Shown here: positions 46,158 to 54,290 of the stretch, in pieces
How the letters are laid out: the number at the start of each line of letters is the position of its first letter
How positions within the stretch are numbered: position 1 is the stretch's first letter
Origin: Rhodobacteraceae bacterium HTCC2150
GTDB taxonomy: Bacteria > Pseudomonadota > Alphaproteobacteria > Rhodobacterales > Rhodobacteraceae
Direction: 5' to 3'
Assembly: GCA_000169395.1 (NCBI GenBank)
Contig: AAXZ01000008.1
Span: 20,001 to 84,000 of the forward strand
DNA: 64,000 bases
The notes under the pieces: generated by a model
Seen by the model: the letters and a program-made list of their open reading frames with translations, nothing else
Database searches by the model: none
Told to the model about the DNA's origin: nothing
Translations under genes and position numbers: made by a program

Positions 46158-46743
46158 CGGGCCGATAGGTCGTTATGACCCTGCCATCCCAATCCGACGA
46201 CGAGATTTGAGCATGGTTTTCCAAACTGTCCAGCGGGCTTTCCGTGGTCGCGATGACTTCAATATCGAACCTGTCAAAAAGCGCGCGCGGGCGAAATTCG
46301 GGGCGCGTGAGGCAGTCGGCGATCTGGTCATAGACATCATCCGCCGTATCGGCAGAGAGCACCTTGTCAACACCGAACAGATTTTGCAGTGAATGGTCGA
46401 TCCAAAGCCGCGATGGCGTGCCACGAAAGACATGGTAATGCGCCGCAAAGGTCCGCCAGACGGCACGGGGGTCGACAGGTTTTTCGGCGTGCTCACCGGA
46501 CCGGATGCCCAGGTTTTCCAGCCTTACGCCTTGGGAATAGAGCATGCGAAAGACGTAGTGATCGGGGGTGACAAACAGCTCTGCCGGGTTATTGAATGGC
46601 GCGTTTTTGGCAAACCAACCGGGATCGGTATGGCCGTGCGGGCTGATGATCGGAAGATCGCACAGGTTGCGAAACAGCTCTCTGGCCAAGCCTTTTCCAT
46701 GGGTGTCCACCGGGAATAGCCGGTCCTCATCTAACAGCGGCAT
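46021..46743 (-). pseudogene. uxaC: Glucuronate/galacturonate isomerase, N-terminal half only
   Basis: 240 codons, of which about the first 210 match UxaC: the N-terminal LLDEDRLFPVDTHGKGLARELFRNLCDLPIISPHGHTDPGWFA with the metal-binding HGH, then HYVFRMLYSQGVRLENLGI and EVIATTESPLDSLENHAQI. Family members are about 470 residues. After DPETADFAQNL (about 46115) the sequence switches to the alpha/beta hydrolase in another frame, so the second half of the barrel is gone. It probably has no isomerase activity. Its retention 23 bases after the ComA-like gene shows the operon once included a hexuronate isomerase. Confidence 0.85.
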
Positions 46744-46766
46744 GGCACTTTTCCCGTCGTCTGAAC

Positions 46767-47579
46767 CTAGTCATTGTGGAATACAGCAGCCTTTGACCAA
46801 GTCAAAGTGCACGGGCCATAGCCACGGCGCGCGGCTTCGATTTGCATAACTTGGGTATGATCGACGAACACATTCACTTTTGGGCCGTAAGCGTTAAGGT
46901 AATACGACATCACATCCTGATCGTCCGCTTCGAACATCAGATCCCGGACGGGTAAGTTGGCTGCGAAATCATCGACAAAATCCCAGCGTTCCTCGCCTGC
47001 CTTGACGTTCTCAAACACGCCTTCCGCCTCGACCAGAACCTTCCAGGCACCGTTGTCCAATGCGTGTTTCGCCTGGGCCTTCTTTCGCTTGGCGAACGTC
47101 CGACCGTCGACGACAGGTTCATGCGCAAAGGACAGGCCGCATTCGACGATCGGTTTCATGCCCTTTCCGTTCACATAGTCCAGCAGCCTGGCCAGATCTT
47201 CGTCATCAATACTGCGCGCGATCAGAGAGATTTCCATCACATCGACGCGCAGGCTTGCGGCATAGTCTATGACCTCTTTTGCGGCCTGGGTTCCGGCACT
47301 CAACGCCTGATCCATAATCGGATTACCGATGGCTATGCGAACGTCGTGATCATGGCTTTGAGCAATGACCTTCTTGATCTCAGCCTCGGGAACGAAGGTA
47401 AGCTGATTGGTGCCGATCTTGATAATATCGGTCAATGCGCCATAGCAGGTAAGGTAATCGGTGAAATACTGTCCCAGCACCTTTGGTGCGCGAACATAGT
47501 TGACGCCCCGGTCGCGCGGCTTGGCCTCGCGTTCGATCATGCCCGAACGTGCTTCGACGTAGCTTTCTATTGTTGTCAT
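46767..47579 (-). CDS. ComA-like protein (phosphosulfolactate synthase family)
   Basis: 270 residues. The order of motifs follows the ComA TIM barrel: RDRGVNYVRAPKVLGQYFTDYL, DIIKIGTNQLTFVPEAEIKKVIAQSHDHDVRIAIGNPIMDQAL, and VDVMEISLIARSIDDEDLARLLDYVNGKGMKPIVECG. In archaea and Bacillus ComA joins phosphoenolpyruvate and sulfite to make (2R)-phosphosulfolactate. The usual DGT after EIS is replaced here by LIA, so the substrate may differ. It lies 12 bases after a TctA-TctB transporter gene and ahead of truncated uxaC, in an operon with LacI-type operators. A role in sulfonate or sugar-acid metabolism is possible but not shown. Confidence 0.65.
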   Translation of the reverse strand: MTTIESYVEARSGMIEREAKPRDRGVNYVRAPKVLGQYFTDYLTCYGALTDIIKIGTNQLTFVPEAEIKKVIAQSHDHDVRIAIGNPIMDQALSAGTQAAKEVIDYAASLRVDVMEISLIARSIDDEDLARLLDYVNGKGMKPIVECGLSFAHEPVVDGRTFAKRKKAQAKHALDNGAWKVLVEAEGVFENVKAGEERWDFVDDFAANLPVRDLMFEADDQDVMSYYLNAYGPKVNVFVDHTQVMQIEAARRGYGPCTLTWSKAAVFHND

Positions 47580-47591
47580 TTTCTCAATTCC

Positions 47592-49574
47592 TCAATACGC
47601 CCCGCCAAGCCACCACGGCAGCGAGATAATATTTGCGATCACCCCTGCCGGATACTGCAGCGTCAATGCGCCGGACAGGGTCCAGAGAATGATCAAAACA
47701 GCGGCTGAAATGGCAAGGGAGACGATGTATTTGCTACGGTCGTGCATAAGCACGAAACCATTGATTAATGCCACCGCTGCAATCGGGAAGCCAAGCAGCA
47801 TCACCAGCCCGAAAAACACCGGCAAGATCAGATAGGCACGAAGATGATCGCCAAGCGTGCCTTCGTTTTCGAAGATATTGCGCGACATGATCCGAAGCGG
47901 TGCGATGCGGTTGACGGTTGCGCTACTCGCCGGGTTGAGCCGCATCGCCTGAAGCACAGCGATCGTGAAAAGCATGACCAACAGGGCGCCACTAAGCGCA
48001 ATTGGAAAGACGTTCGCCCGGGGGTCAAGGCCACTGATCGCAACGATCATGGCGGCTGGAAACAACGCCAGCAACCCGGTGAAAATCAATTGCCCCTTTT
48101 GATCACGTCGCGATGATTCCCCAACCTCGGACCCCTTCTGTCGGATCAGGAACACCACGGTCGCCAGCGCCAGCGCGATCAGGATCAAGGATCCGGTGCG
48201 TGTCAGGAAAGACCAGCCATAGGCCGCATTTGCCTGATAGCTCAGAAGTTCGATCTTTGATGCCAAGAAGAACCCGATCAGCAGCGCCGGTCGTGACCAA
48301 CCAAAGGCTTTGAAAACCACACCGACTGCGCCAAAGGCCATCAGCGAGAAGAAATCGATCCAATCTCGACTGGCGTTGTAGGTCGCAAAGAATATCAGAG
48401 CAATCAGGACAGGCGCCAGAATGTAGAACGGCACGCGGGTCAGCTGTGCCATGGGCCGAGCCAGAAAAATGCAAAGACCCGCACCTATGACATTGGCAAC
48501 GGCCAGCGACCAGATGATCAGGTAGGTTACATCCAGCTGCGTGGTCACCATTTCAATTCCGGGCTCGATCCCGACAAGGATCAGGCCACCAAGCAAGAGA
48601 ACTTTGTTGCCCGAGCCGGGGATGCCGAACAGGATCGTCGGGATCAGCGCGCCCCCCTCTTTCGCGTTATTGGCGGATTCGGGCGCAATGACACCTCGGA
48701 TGTCGCCGGTGCCAAGTTTTTCGGGGTTTTTGACTGTCTGCTTCGCGTGGCTATAGGCGATCCAGTCGACAACGGTTCCGCCAAGCCCGGGTAGCGCGCC
48801 GACCATCACACCAAGCGATGAACAGCGCAGGACGAGGAACCAATTGTCTTTCACGTCGCGCAGCCCGTCGAGCCAGCCGATCTTCAGCTTGCCGCCCTCG
48901 GCGATGGTCGAGCGTGATTGCAGCAATCCGATGATTTCGGGGACGGCAAACAATCCAAGCCCCATGACGATCAGCGGAAAGCCATCGCGAAGGTAGAGCG
49001 TGCCGAACGTGAACCGCGGGTCACCGGTGATTTCGGCCAGCCCGATGGTGCCGATCACCAATCCGACAAAGCAGCTTGCGATGCCTTTCAGAAAATTGGC
49101 TCCGGTCAGTGCACCGACCATCAAAAGCGCCAGGAGGATCAGCAGAAACTGTTCGCCAAATCCAAATGCCATGATGATGGGGCGCGCGAAGACGATGGAG
49201 ATGCTCAGGATCAGCGCGCCAAAAAGCCCACCGGTCAGCGACGCCAGGAATGCCGCGGAAAGCGCGCGTGCTGCCTCGCCACGTTTGGCCATCGGATGTC
49301 CGTCCAGCACGGTTGCCTGGCTGCCTGCGGTGCCCGGGATGCCCAGTAAGACCGCCGGAAACGTGTCGGATGTTGTCGTGGGCGCCAATGCGCCGATCAT
49401 CATGGCCAGGGCAACGCCCGGCTCGAACGTGTAAACGAACGGCAAAAGGATCGCGAGCCCGGAGGTGCCGCCGAGACCGGGTAAAATGCCGAGTGTCAGG
49501 CCAAGCAATGTCCCAAGCATGAGATAGGGAAAATGTGATGGTTGAAACAACTCAATCAGCGCGGCAATGAACAT
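47592..49574 (-). CDS. Tripartite tricarboxylate transporter permease, TctA-TctB fusion
   Basis: 660 residues. About the first 485 are the large TctA subunit with its repeated membrane motif (LMLGTLLGLTLGILPGLGGTSGLAILLPF and GVMVGALPGLGGTVVDWIAYSHAKQTVKNPEKLGTGDIRGVIAPESANNAKEGGALIPTILFGIPGSG). After a charged linker (QKGSEVGESSRRDQKGQ) about 165 residues with four more helices resemble TctB, normally a separate small protein. The transporter imports carboxylates or related acids using a periplasmic binding protein, encoded just upstream at 49653. The start is ATG 49574, where MFIAALIEL begins; the longer frame to 49637 lacks support. Confidence 0.88.
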   Translation of the reverse strand: MFIAALIELFQPSHFPYLMLGTLLGLTLGILPGLGGTSGLAILLPFVYTFEPGVALAMMIGALAPTTTSDTFPAVLLGIPGTAGSQATVLDGHPMAKRGEAARALSAAFLASLTGGLFGALILSISIVFARPIIMAFGFGEQFLLILLALLMVGALTGANFLKGIASCFVGLVIGTIGLAEITGDPRFTFGTLYLRDGFPLIVMGLGLFAVPEIIGLLQSRSTIAEGGKLKIGWLDGLRDVKDNWFLVLRCSSLGVMVGALPGLGGTVVDWIAYSHAKQTVKNPEKLGTGDIRGVIAPESANNAKEGGALIPTILFGIPGSGNKVLLLGGLILVGIEPGIEMVTTQLDVTYLIIWSLAVANVIGAGLCIFLARPMAQLTRVPFYILAPVLIALIFFATYNASRDWIDFFSLMAFGAVGVVFKAFGWSRPALLIGFFLASKIELLSYQANAAYGWSFLTRTGSLILIALALATVVFLIRQKGSEVGESSRRDQKGQLIFTGLLALFPAAMIVAISGLDPRANVFPIALSGALLVMLFTIAVLQAMRLNPASSATVNRIAPLRIMSRNIFENEGTLGDHLRAYLILPVFFGLVMLLGFPIAAVALINGFVLMHDRSKYIVSLAISAAVLIILWTLSGALTLQYPAGVIANIISLPWWLGGAY

Positions 49575-49652
49575 TTCCAAGAGACGGCTCCTCGGCGGAA
49601 TTCGGTTTGTGTTGGCCCCGGCCAAAGCCGGGACCAAAATGTTTGGGGTCGC

Positions 49653-50744
49653 TTACGGGATGCGGAAGGTCATACCGTATTTTTTCAAAGCGTCGTTGAA
49701 TTGTGCCTTGCTCGCATCCGAGAGGTTCACAGCATTGGCGAAAATCTCTTCGACCGGCTCGCCGATCACAACAGGGAACGGCCCGATGTTGCCCGGCGCA
49801 TCAGCGATGAACTGCGGATCTTCGGTCATTTTCCGGATCGCGTCACGCCAAGCATCGACAATGTCCTGAGGTGTGTCACTTGGCAAGAACAGTCCTTTCG
49901 ATGCTGGCCCCCAATTTGCGGCGATCACCTTGAACGCTTCGAGGTCTTCACCCTCAAGAGGCATACCCTGGGTCTTTTCGTACATCTCGGGGAACGTGAT
50001 CGCATCCGGGCTGTAAGATGGGCGTGCAACCGACCCGTCAGCCTGCAAAACACCAAGCGTCATGAACTGAACCGCATTCCCAGCTTCGATTTCCGGCACG
50101 ACTTTGCCCAGGAAACCCGATGTGCCCTGCGACGCCATCTGCAATTCGCCTCTCAGGAACGACTGAAAACCTGCAGAGGTTGAGAGCCCCGGGATTGGTC
50201 GGGCGTTGATGCCCAGTTTGTCATAGATCCAAAGGTGGAACAGATCAGCAGAAGAAGCGGTCTTGAACGGGAAAAGTGACAACTCCCGCGCTTGCAAGCC
50301 GGAGATATCGTTGGGACCACTTGCAAGGTCGGATCTTGTGAACCAATGCGTAGACGTCGCCAGTGACATAACCGGGCGGTATTGTGACAGGTCAAATTCG
50401 GCCAGTTCATTTCCGGTCGCTTGCTGAATGTTCACAGATGATGAGGTCGCGAACAGGAATGTGCCATCCGGGTTTTGATTGTTGTGAAAGAAGTTCGCAC
50501 CCTTGATGGTCCCGCCACCTGGAATGTTTTGAAGTTGAACAACAGGATTGCCCGGCAGGTATTTCGACAAATAGGGCTGGAAAAAACGGAAAACACGGCT
50601 GGTGCCGCCACCCTCTTTGAAAGGGATGATGACCGTGATGGTTTGCCCTTCAAAGGAAACTTCCGCCTTTGCTGATGCGCCCGTCAACATTGTCGCGGCG
50701 ATGAGCGCTGATCCCAATAGCTTCCGCATTGGTTTTTTAAACAT
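49653..50744 (-). CDS. Tripartite tricarboxylate transporter substrate-binding protein (TctC/Bug type)
   Basis: 363 residues with a signal peptide (MRKLLGSALIAATMLTGASAKA). The mature part has VSFEGQTITVIIPFKEGGGTSRVFRFFQPYLSKYLPGNPVVQLQNIPGGGTIKGANFF, the Bug-type ligand loop, in which most relatives have GGxxD where this protein has GGTSR. AGGAGG upstream of ATG 50744 marks the start. It delivers its ligand to the TctA-TctB permease encoded next. The promoter side carries a LacI-type operator at 50839-50852, so expression should depend on the adjacent LacI regulator. Confidence 0.87.
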   Translation of the reverse strand: MFKKPMRKLLGSALIAATMLTGASAKAEVSFEGQTITVIIPFKEGGGTSRVFRFFQPYLSKYLPGNPVVQLQNIPGGGTIKGANFFHNNQNPDGTFLFATSSSVNIQQATGNELAEFDLSQYRPVMSLATSTHWFTRSDLASGPNDISGLQARELSLFPFKTASSADLFHLWIYDKLGINARPIPGLSTSAGFQSFLRGELQMASQGTSGFLGKVVPEIEAGNAVQFMTLGVLQADGSVARPSYSPDAITFPEMYEKTQGMPLEGEDLEAFKVIAANWGPASKGLFLPSDTPQDIVDAWRDAIRKMTEDPQFIADAPGNIGPFPVVIGEPVEEIFANAVNLSDASKAQFNDALKKYGMTFRIP

Positions 50745-50838
50745 TCCTAATCCTCCTTGTGATCTCGGCTGGTTACATGTGTTGATCCCGCGAACTTTGC
50801 CGATCGACTTCGCGGGCTATTTGTGTGTTTGGCAGATA

Positions 50839-50852
50839 TGAGAACGTTCTCA
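50839..50852. promoter_or_regulatory. LacI-type operator upstream of the TTT transporter operon
   Basis: TGAGAACGTTCTCA is a perfect 14-bp palindrome with the central CG of LacI-family operators. It lies between the regulator stop (50886) and the binding-protein start (50744), about 90 bases before the start. Identical copies lie upstream of the regulator gene. Confidence 0.88.
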
Positions 50853-50885
50853 ATTCAGGCCGGAAAAATCCGCCTCTTGGCGCCA

Positions 50886-51926
50886 TCAATATCTGCAGGG
50901 GCATGTCGTTTCCCTTTCGATCAAACGGCAGGCAAGAAGAGTGTTTTTTTGTTCTTCCAGTGATTTGCCTTGCATTAACGTCAACAATTTATCTGCTGCC
51001 ACCCTGCCATTCTCGTATCTTTGCTTGGCAACCGTCGTCAGCGCCGGTGCAGAAACCGAGGCAGAAAAGATATCGTCCATCCCGATAACGGATAGCTCTT
51101 CGGGAACGCGGATGTCGTTCGCCCGTGCCACTTGCAAGACGGCCAGGGCCAAAACATCATTCGACGCCAAGATCGCTGACGGGCGATCCGATCTCATCAA
51201 AAGCGCTGTTGCCGCCTCACGGGCGAAACCGATCGAATCCGCAGTCCGGACCCCAAACTCGGTCCAGGCGATCAGCGCTTCAGCGACCGCGATGCCCTTT
51301 TCTTCATGGAACTGGTAATAGGCTTCCTGCCGCGACGAGGCCGTGGCGCGGTGCGAACCACCCGTGATCAATCCGATCCTGCGATGGCCAAGTTCCCAAA
51401 ATCTGTTGAGCGCAAGCTTGATCCCGCCAACGCTGTCATTCCCGACGGATGGAAATTCGGGGTAATCCAGCCCGCGCCCCAGAATGACGACCGGCGTCGG
51501 GCTTAGCGCGGCTAGGTCAAGATCAGACTGCGCCGGAGACAGTAATATGCCATCGACCATATGCTTTCTCATGGCGTCGATATGGCTGGATTCGGTTTTG
51601 GCATCCCAATCATTGTTAAACATCAAAAGGTTGTAACCTTTCGGCGTCAACGCATCCTGAGCACCGCGGACCATTGCCGGGTAGAACGGATTGGAAATGT
51701 CGGGGATAGAGATCGCTACCGAATAGGTGCGTTGCGACCGCATGCTGGCTGCGATCCTGTTGGGCACGTAGCCCACTTTCTTGGCTGCTGCCAAAACGCG
51801 TTTCCGGGTATCTTCCTTGACAGAGACATCGCCACCACCATTCATGACGCGCGCAACCGTGGCCTTTGACACCCCGGCCTCCTGGGCCACGTCGATGATG
51901 GTTCGTCGTTTTTTTGGCAAATTCAT
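50886..51926 (-). CDS. LacI-family transcriptional regulator
   Basis: 346 residues. The N-terminal helix-turn-helix is TIIDVAQEAGVSKATVARVMNGGGDVSVKEDTRKRVLAAAKKVGYVPNRIAASMRS, including the hinge. The periplasmic-binding-like effector domain follows (VAISIPDISNPFYPAMVRGAQDAL, HRRIGLITGGSHRATASSRQEAYYQF, PSAILASNDVLALAVLQVARANDIRVPEELSVIGMDD). Perfect operators at 51946, 51990 and 50839 indicate autoregulation and control of the transporter/ComA-like/uxaC operon. The effector is probably a hexuronate or another compound carried by the transporter. Confidence 0.93.
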   Translation of the reverse strand: MNLPKKRRTIIDVAQEAGVSKATVARVMNGGGDVSVKEDTRKRVLAAAKKVGYVPNRIAASMRSQRTYSVAISIPDISNPFYPAMVRGAQDALTPKGYNLLMFNNDWDAKTESSHIDAMRKHMVDGILLSPAQSDLDLAALSPTPVVILGRGLDYPEFPSVGNDSVGGIKLALNRFWELGHRRIGLITGGSHRATASSRQEAYYQFHEEKGIAVAEALIAWTEFGVRTADSIGFAREAATALLMRSDRPSAILASNDVLALAVLQVARANDIRVPEELSVIGMDDIFSASVSAPALTTVAKQRYENGRVAADKLLTLMQGKSLEEQKNTLLACRLIERETTCPCRY

Positions 51927-51945
51927 TAGGTAGATCACCCCCGAT

Positions 51946-51959
51946 TGAGAACGTTCTCA
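51946..51959. promoter_or_regulatory. LacI-type operator, proximal to the regulator start
   Basis: Perfect palindrome TGAGAACGTTCTCA, 20 bases before the regulator ATG, identical to the copies at 50839 and 51990. Binding here should block the regulator's own promoter. Confidence 0.88.
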
Positions 51960-51989
51960 GGGAATTTTGAGATTTTGTCAATAGGATTA

Positions 51990-52003
51990 TGAGAACGTTC
52001 TCA
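51990..52003. promoter_or_regulatory. LacI-type operator, distal to the regulator start
   Basis: A third identical TGAGAACGTTCTCA, 44 bases (about four helical turns) upstream of the 51946 copy, so two bound dimers would lie on the same face of the helix. Sequence between the two copies (ATTTTGTCAATAGGATTAT) is AT-rich and is where a promoter would fit. Confidence 0.87.
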
Positions 52004-52248
52004 TATTGTGGGTGCATCCGCTTTGTCAGTGACCTTGAAACAATTAACCCATTCCCTGGATGTCAGGTTCCGCGACGGCGGGGATCGACCGATCACTGTC
52101 CGAGGCGCAATTTTCTGCAGACGCAATGTGCCGACTGCGGCTGTTAGGTGCAGGTGCAGGTGCAGCGAATTGGCGCTTCGTCCGCAAAGCAGACATCTGG
52201 GCAGAATGTAGCGAAGGGCTGCTTCCCGCCATTTCCACCTCAGGCGGA
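52004..52248. other. Noncoding stretch at the edge of the G+C-rich module
   Basis: No reading frame here looks coding. The sequence includes a short triple GGTGCA-type repeat (52148-52166) and TTCGTCCGCAAAGCAGACATC with CAGAATGTAGCGAAGGGC, a style of degenerate intergenic repeat that also appears at the other edge of the module after 45350. I read it as decayed junction DNA between the LacI region and the older island backbone. Confidence 0.45.
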
Positions 52249-52318
52249 GTGGCAGCTAAGCTACGTTTCAGGGTATGCTCTGGAGGTCATGCGGGAGCAT
52301 ATGGAGCGGATGTGGTGA
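52249..52318 (+). pseudogene. C-terminal scrap of a tyrosine recombinase
   Basis: The last codons read SGYALEVMREHMERMW and stop at 52316-52318, closely matching the end of the remnant at 45188-45349 (SGYALEVMREHMVKVW). Upstream bases GTGGCAGCTAA align with the earlier remnant's GTGGCTGCCAA but with a one-base insertion, so the frame is broken. Only about 23 codons remain. Together with 45188-45349 it brackets the transporter module. Confidence 0.8.
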
Positions 52319-52343
52319 AGGATATTTTCTGGATATTAAATAA

Positions 52344-52841
52344 ATGAACAAAGCCCGAGCATTTAACCCGTTCTTGTGTGCAAAGACTGATAAGTTGATG
52401 GCGCTCATCGCAGAAGTACAAACACAAATGAGTGGGTATGAGGCTTATTACGAGACCCGCAAGAGAGCTCGAAGACCCGCTGACCAGGTAACGTATAACC
52501 GTACGGTTGAAGCCATCCTGTGTGACCTCTGTGCTGTAGAGCTTGGGCCTAACAACGACAGCATACACCTCCCCCTCAGCAATAAAGTCCTGAGGTCAAA
52601 GTCACGGTACAAAGGGACCGCCTTAGGCAAAACCCTTCCAGACATCCTAAAGGTCATGTCAGCACCTGAGATGGACTTTGTCACCGTCGAGAAAGGCCAC
52701 AGCACATCAAGATTGTCGATGATGACCCTTCATAATTATTACCTTTGTTGCGCTTGCTTTAGCTCCCTTCAAATGAGCGACACATGTGGATCAGGGGGAG
52801 GGCAACAAACGAAGCTCCGCCTTGGGGGGCATCTTCCGTAG
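52344..52841 (+). CDS. Uncharacterised island protein
   Basis: 165 residues if complete, starting 25 bases after the recombinase remnant. The first 130 or so residues look like a soluble, charged protein (FNPFLCAKTDKLMALIAEVQTQMSGYEAYYETRKRARRPADQ, then TLPDILKVMSAPEMDFVTVEKGHSTSRLSM). The last 30 (CGSGGGQQTKLRLGGHLP) are low-complexity and less convincing, so the gene may be truncated or frameshifted after about 52740. No family recognised. No clear ribosome site before the ATG. Confidence 0.5.
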   Translation: MNKARAFNPFLCAKTDKLMALIAEVQTQMSGYEAYYETRKRARRPADQVTYNRTVEAILCDLCAVELGPNNDSIHLPLSNKVLRSKSRYKGTALGKTLPDILKVMSAPEMDFVTVEKGHSTSRLSMMTLHNYYLCCACFSSLQMSDTCGSGGGQQTKLRLGGHLP

Positions 52842-53027
52842 CACAGGGGGACAGAGGCCAGTGGAAGAGATTGCGTCCGTAATCATCCGAGCCTTCGTTT
52901 GTTGCAGAATCACAGTTAACACAGGAAGTCTCACAATGATACATTTTAGTGTTGATTCTATTTACTAACGGATATAACACTAGTTAACACCAGTATGCTC
53001 GTTCAGGGCTGCTTAGTGGGAGAGTGA

Positions 53028-53327
53028 ATGAAGAGTTTAGGAGTGGCTGGAGGCAGTTATCGCGGCGGATCAACAATCATCTATACTGGAAATCATAAGA
53101 TAGATGTCATGCGACCTACGGGTATCAAGATTAAAAAGAAGTCGGCGCATGCTCCCGGCCTTCACGTTTTATCGAAAGAAGACTCAAAGCGAGTAATGCG
53201 GAAAGTGTGGAAATCACGTGAAAAGTCGGAAGCTATAGCTCGCAAGAAAAAGGCTGACGAAACAGCAAAGAGGACCAACGCCTTTTCGAAGTTTTTGAAT
53301 GATGTAAAGAAATTGCAGAACGAATGA
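53028..53327 (+). CDS. Small basic protein of unknown function
   Basis: 99 residues from an ATG with GGGAGAG about 6 bases upstream. The N-terminal third (LGVAGGSYRGGSTIIYTGNHKIDVM) could form a small beta fold; the rest is lysine- and arginine-rich helix (SKRVMRKVWKSREKSEAIARKKKADETAKRTNAFSKFLNDVKKLQ). The charge suggests nucleic acid binding, but that is inference. It stands 70 bases upstream of the 239-residue unknown gene in the same direction and may belong to the cluster that follows. Confidence 0.6.
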   Translation: MKSLGVAGGSYRGGSTIIYTGNHKIDVMRPTGIKIKKKSAHAPGLHVLSKEDSKRVMRKVWKSREKSEAIARKKKADETAKRTNAFSKFLNDVKKLQNE

Positions 53328-53396
53328 CGATACTGTCAGTGCCACTAAATTTAGTAAGATAAGTCTTCCAAAGCGGCCGCAATAAAGGAATTATCG

Positions 53397-54116
53397 GTGC
53401 AAGTAAATTTTTCAGAGATCCAACTGTTGCTGGAAGAAATAGACCAGAGGTTACAGGCTTTTTATAAAAAGTACGCTGCTGAAGGCACTGAGCGTTTCAA
53501 CAAAAAAAACGAACACGTTGGAGTTTTGCGTTACAATCGCAATTTAGGCGCCTTTTGGCATCACAAAACGGCAATAGAATGTAAGTACTTCCACAAACAT
53601 AACGAAGATCAGTTAAGCAATCATCAAAAGATTGAGCTGCATCACCATAGAGACGAACTCATAAGGCTCGGCGCGACACTGGCTGATCTTCTATGCGCCA
53701 TTCCGGCACTTGACCATCCCGACTTTTGGGTAACCGTCTACTCACACCAGCCCAAAACACGTCCACGCATCAAGATGGAGATTGAGGGATTATTAGTTCA
53801 TGACAGAATGTTACAAATACCCAGCTTAGTAAAAAAACTCAAAGTAAACCTCGGACGCTTAACTCCTATTACCCCTTCCAGGGTCCATGATGAGTGGACG
53901 GTGTCAGGTGATGGGATATTTGCTTCAAGCGCGGCAAATGCCGTTTTTAAGTGGGTGGGTTTGAAAGGTATAACTACCAATGGGGAGATGATTGAATTTG
54001 AACATGAGGCAAGTAAACAACGATGGTTTTTACCAGAGGTCAAACGCGTCATCCCAAAGCTCGAATTCCAAGAAGAATTGAAGGCGCTCTCCGACTCTCA
54101 AACGGGTCTCAATTAA
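53397..54116 (+). CDS. Uncharacterised protein upstream of the MoxR/VWA cluster
   Basis: 239 residues from a GTG with AAAGGAA 7 bases upstream. It has no signal peptide or membrane segment. The N-terminal half is helical and histidine-rich (FWHHKTAIECKYFHKHNEDQLSNHQKIELHHHRDELIRLG); the second half holds mixed strands (DFWVTVYSHQPKTRPRIKMEIEGLLVH, FKWVGLKGITTNGEMIEFEHEASKQRWFLPEVKRV). No family recognised. It is followed by a 174-base gap and then the MoxR ATPase in the same orientation, so it may be an accessory of that system. Confidence 0.65.
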   Translation: MQVNFSEIQLLLEEIDQRLQAFYKKYAAEGTERFNKKNEHVGVLRYNRNLGAFWHHKTAIECKYFHKHNEDQLSNHQKIELHHHRDELIRLGATLADLLCAIPALDHPDFWVTVYSHQPKTRPRIKMEIEGLLVHDRMLQIPSLVKKLKVNLGRLTPITPSRVHDEWTVSGDGIFASSAANAVFKWVGLKGITTNGEMIEFEHEASKQRWFLPEVKRVIPKLEFQEELKALSDSQTGLN

Positions 54117-54290
54117 GCAATCCATAAACGGTTCTGAATTTCATGACATCAGCCTAAAAGGCACGTCAATGGTTGGGTGTATTGCGATAATCCCAGTCGC
54201 TTTAGATTCGTAATCGCCACCCTCCAATAGGGCCCAAATTTCAAAGATAAATACCCAAAGAATGGTCATAAGCACCAAAAGCGAGAAATA

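Noticed and set aside
54144-54269. Minus-strand 42-codon frame (MTILWVFIFEIWALL start) in the gap before the MoxR gene
   Set aside because: No ribosome site upstream, very short, and no homology recognised; more likely chance in promoter DNA.
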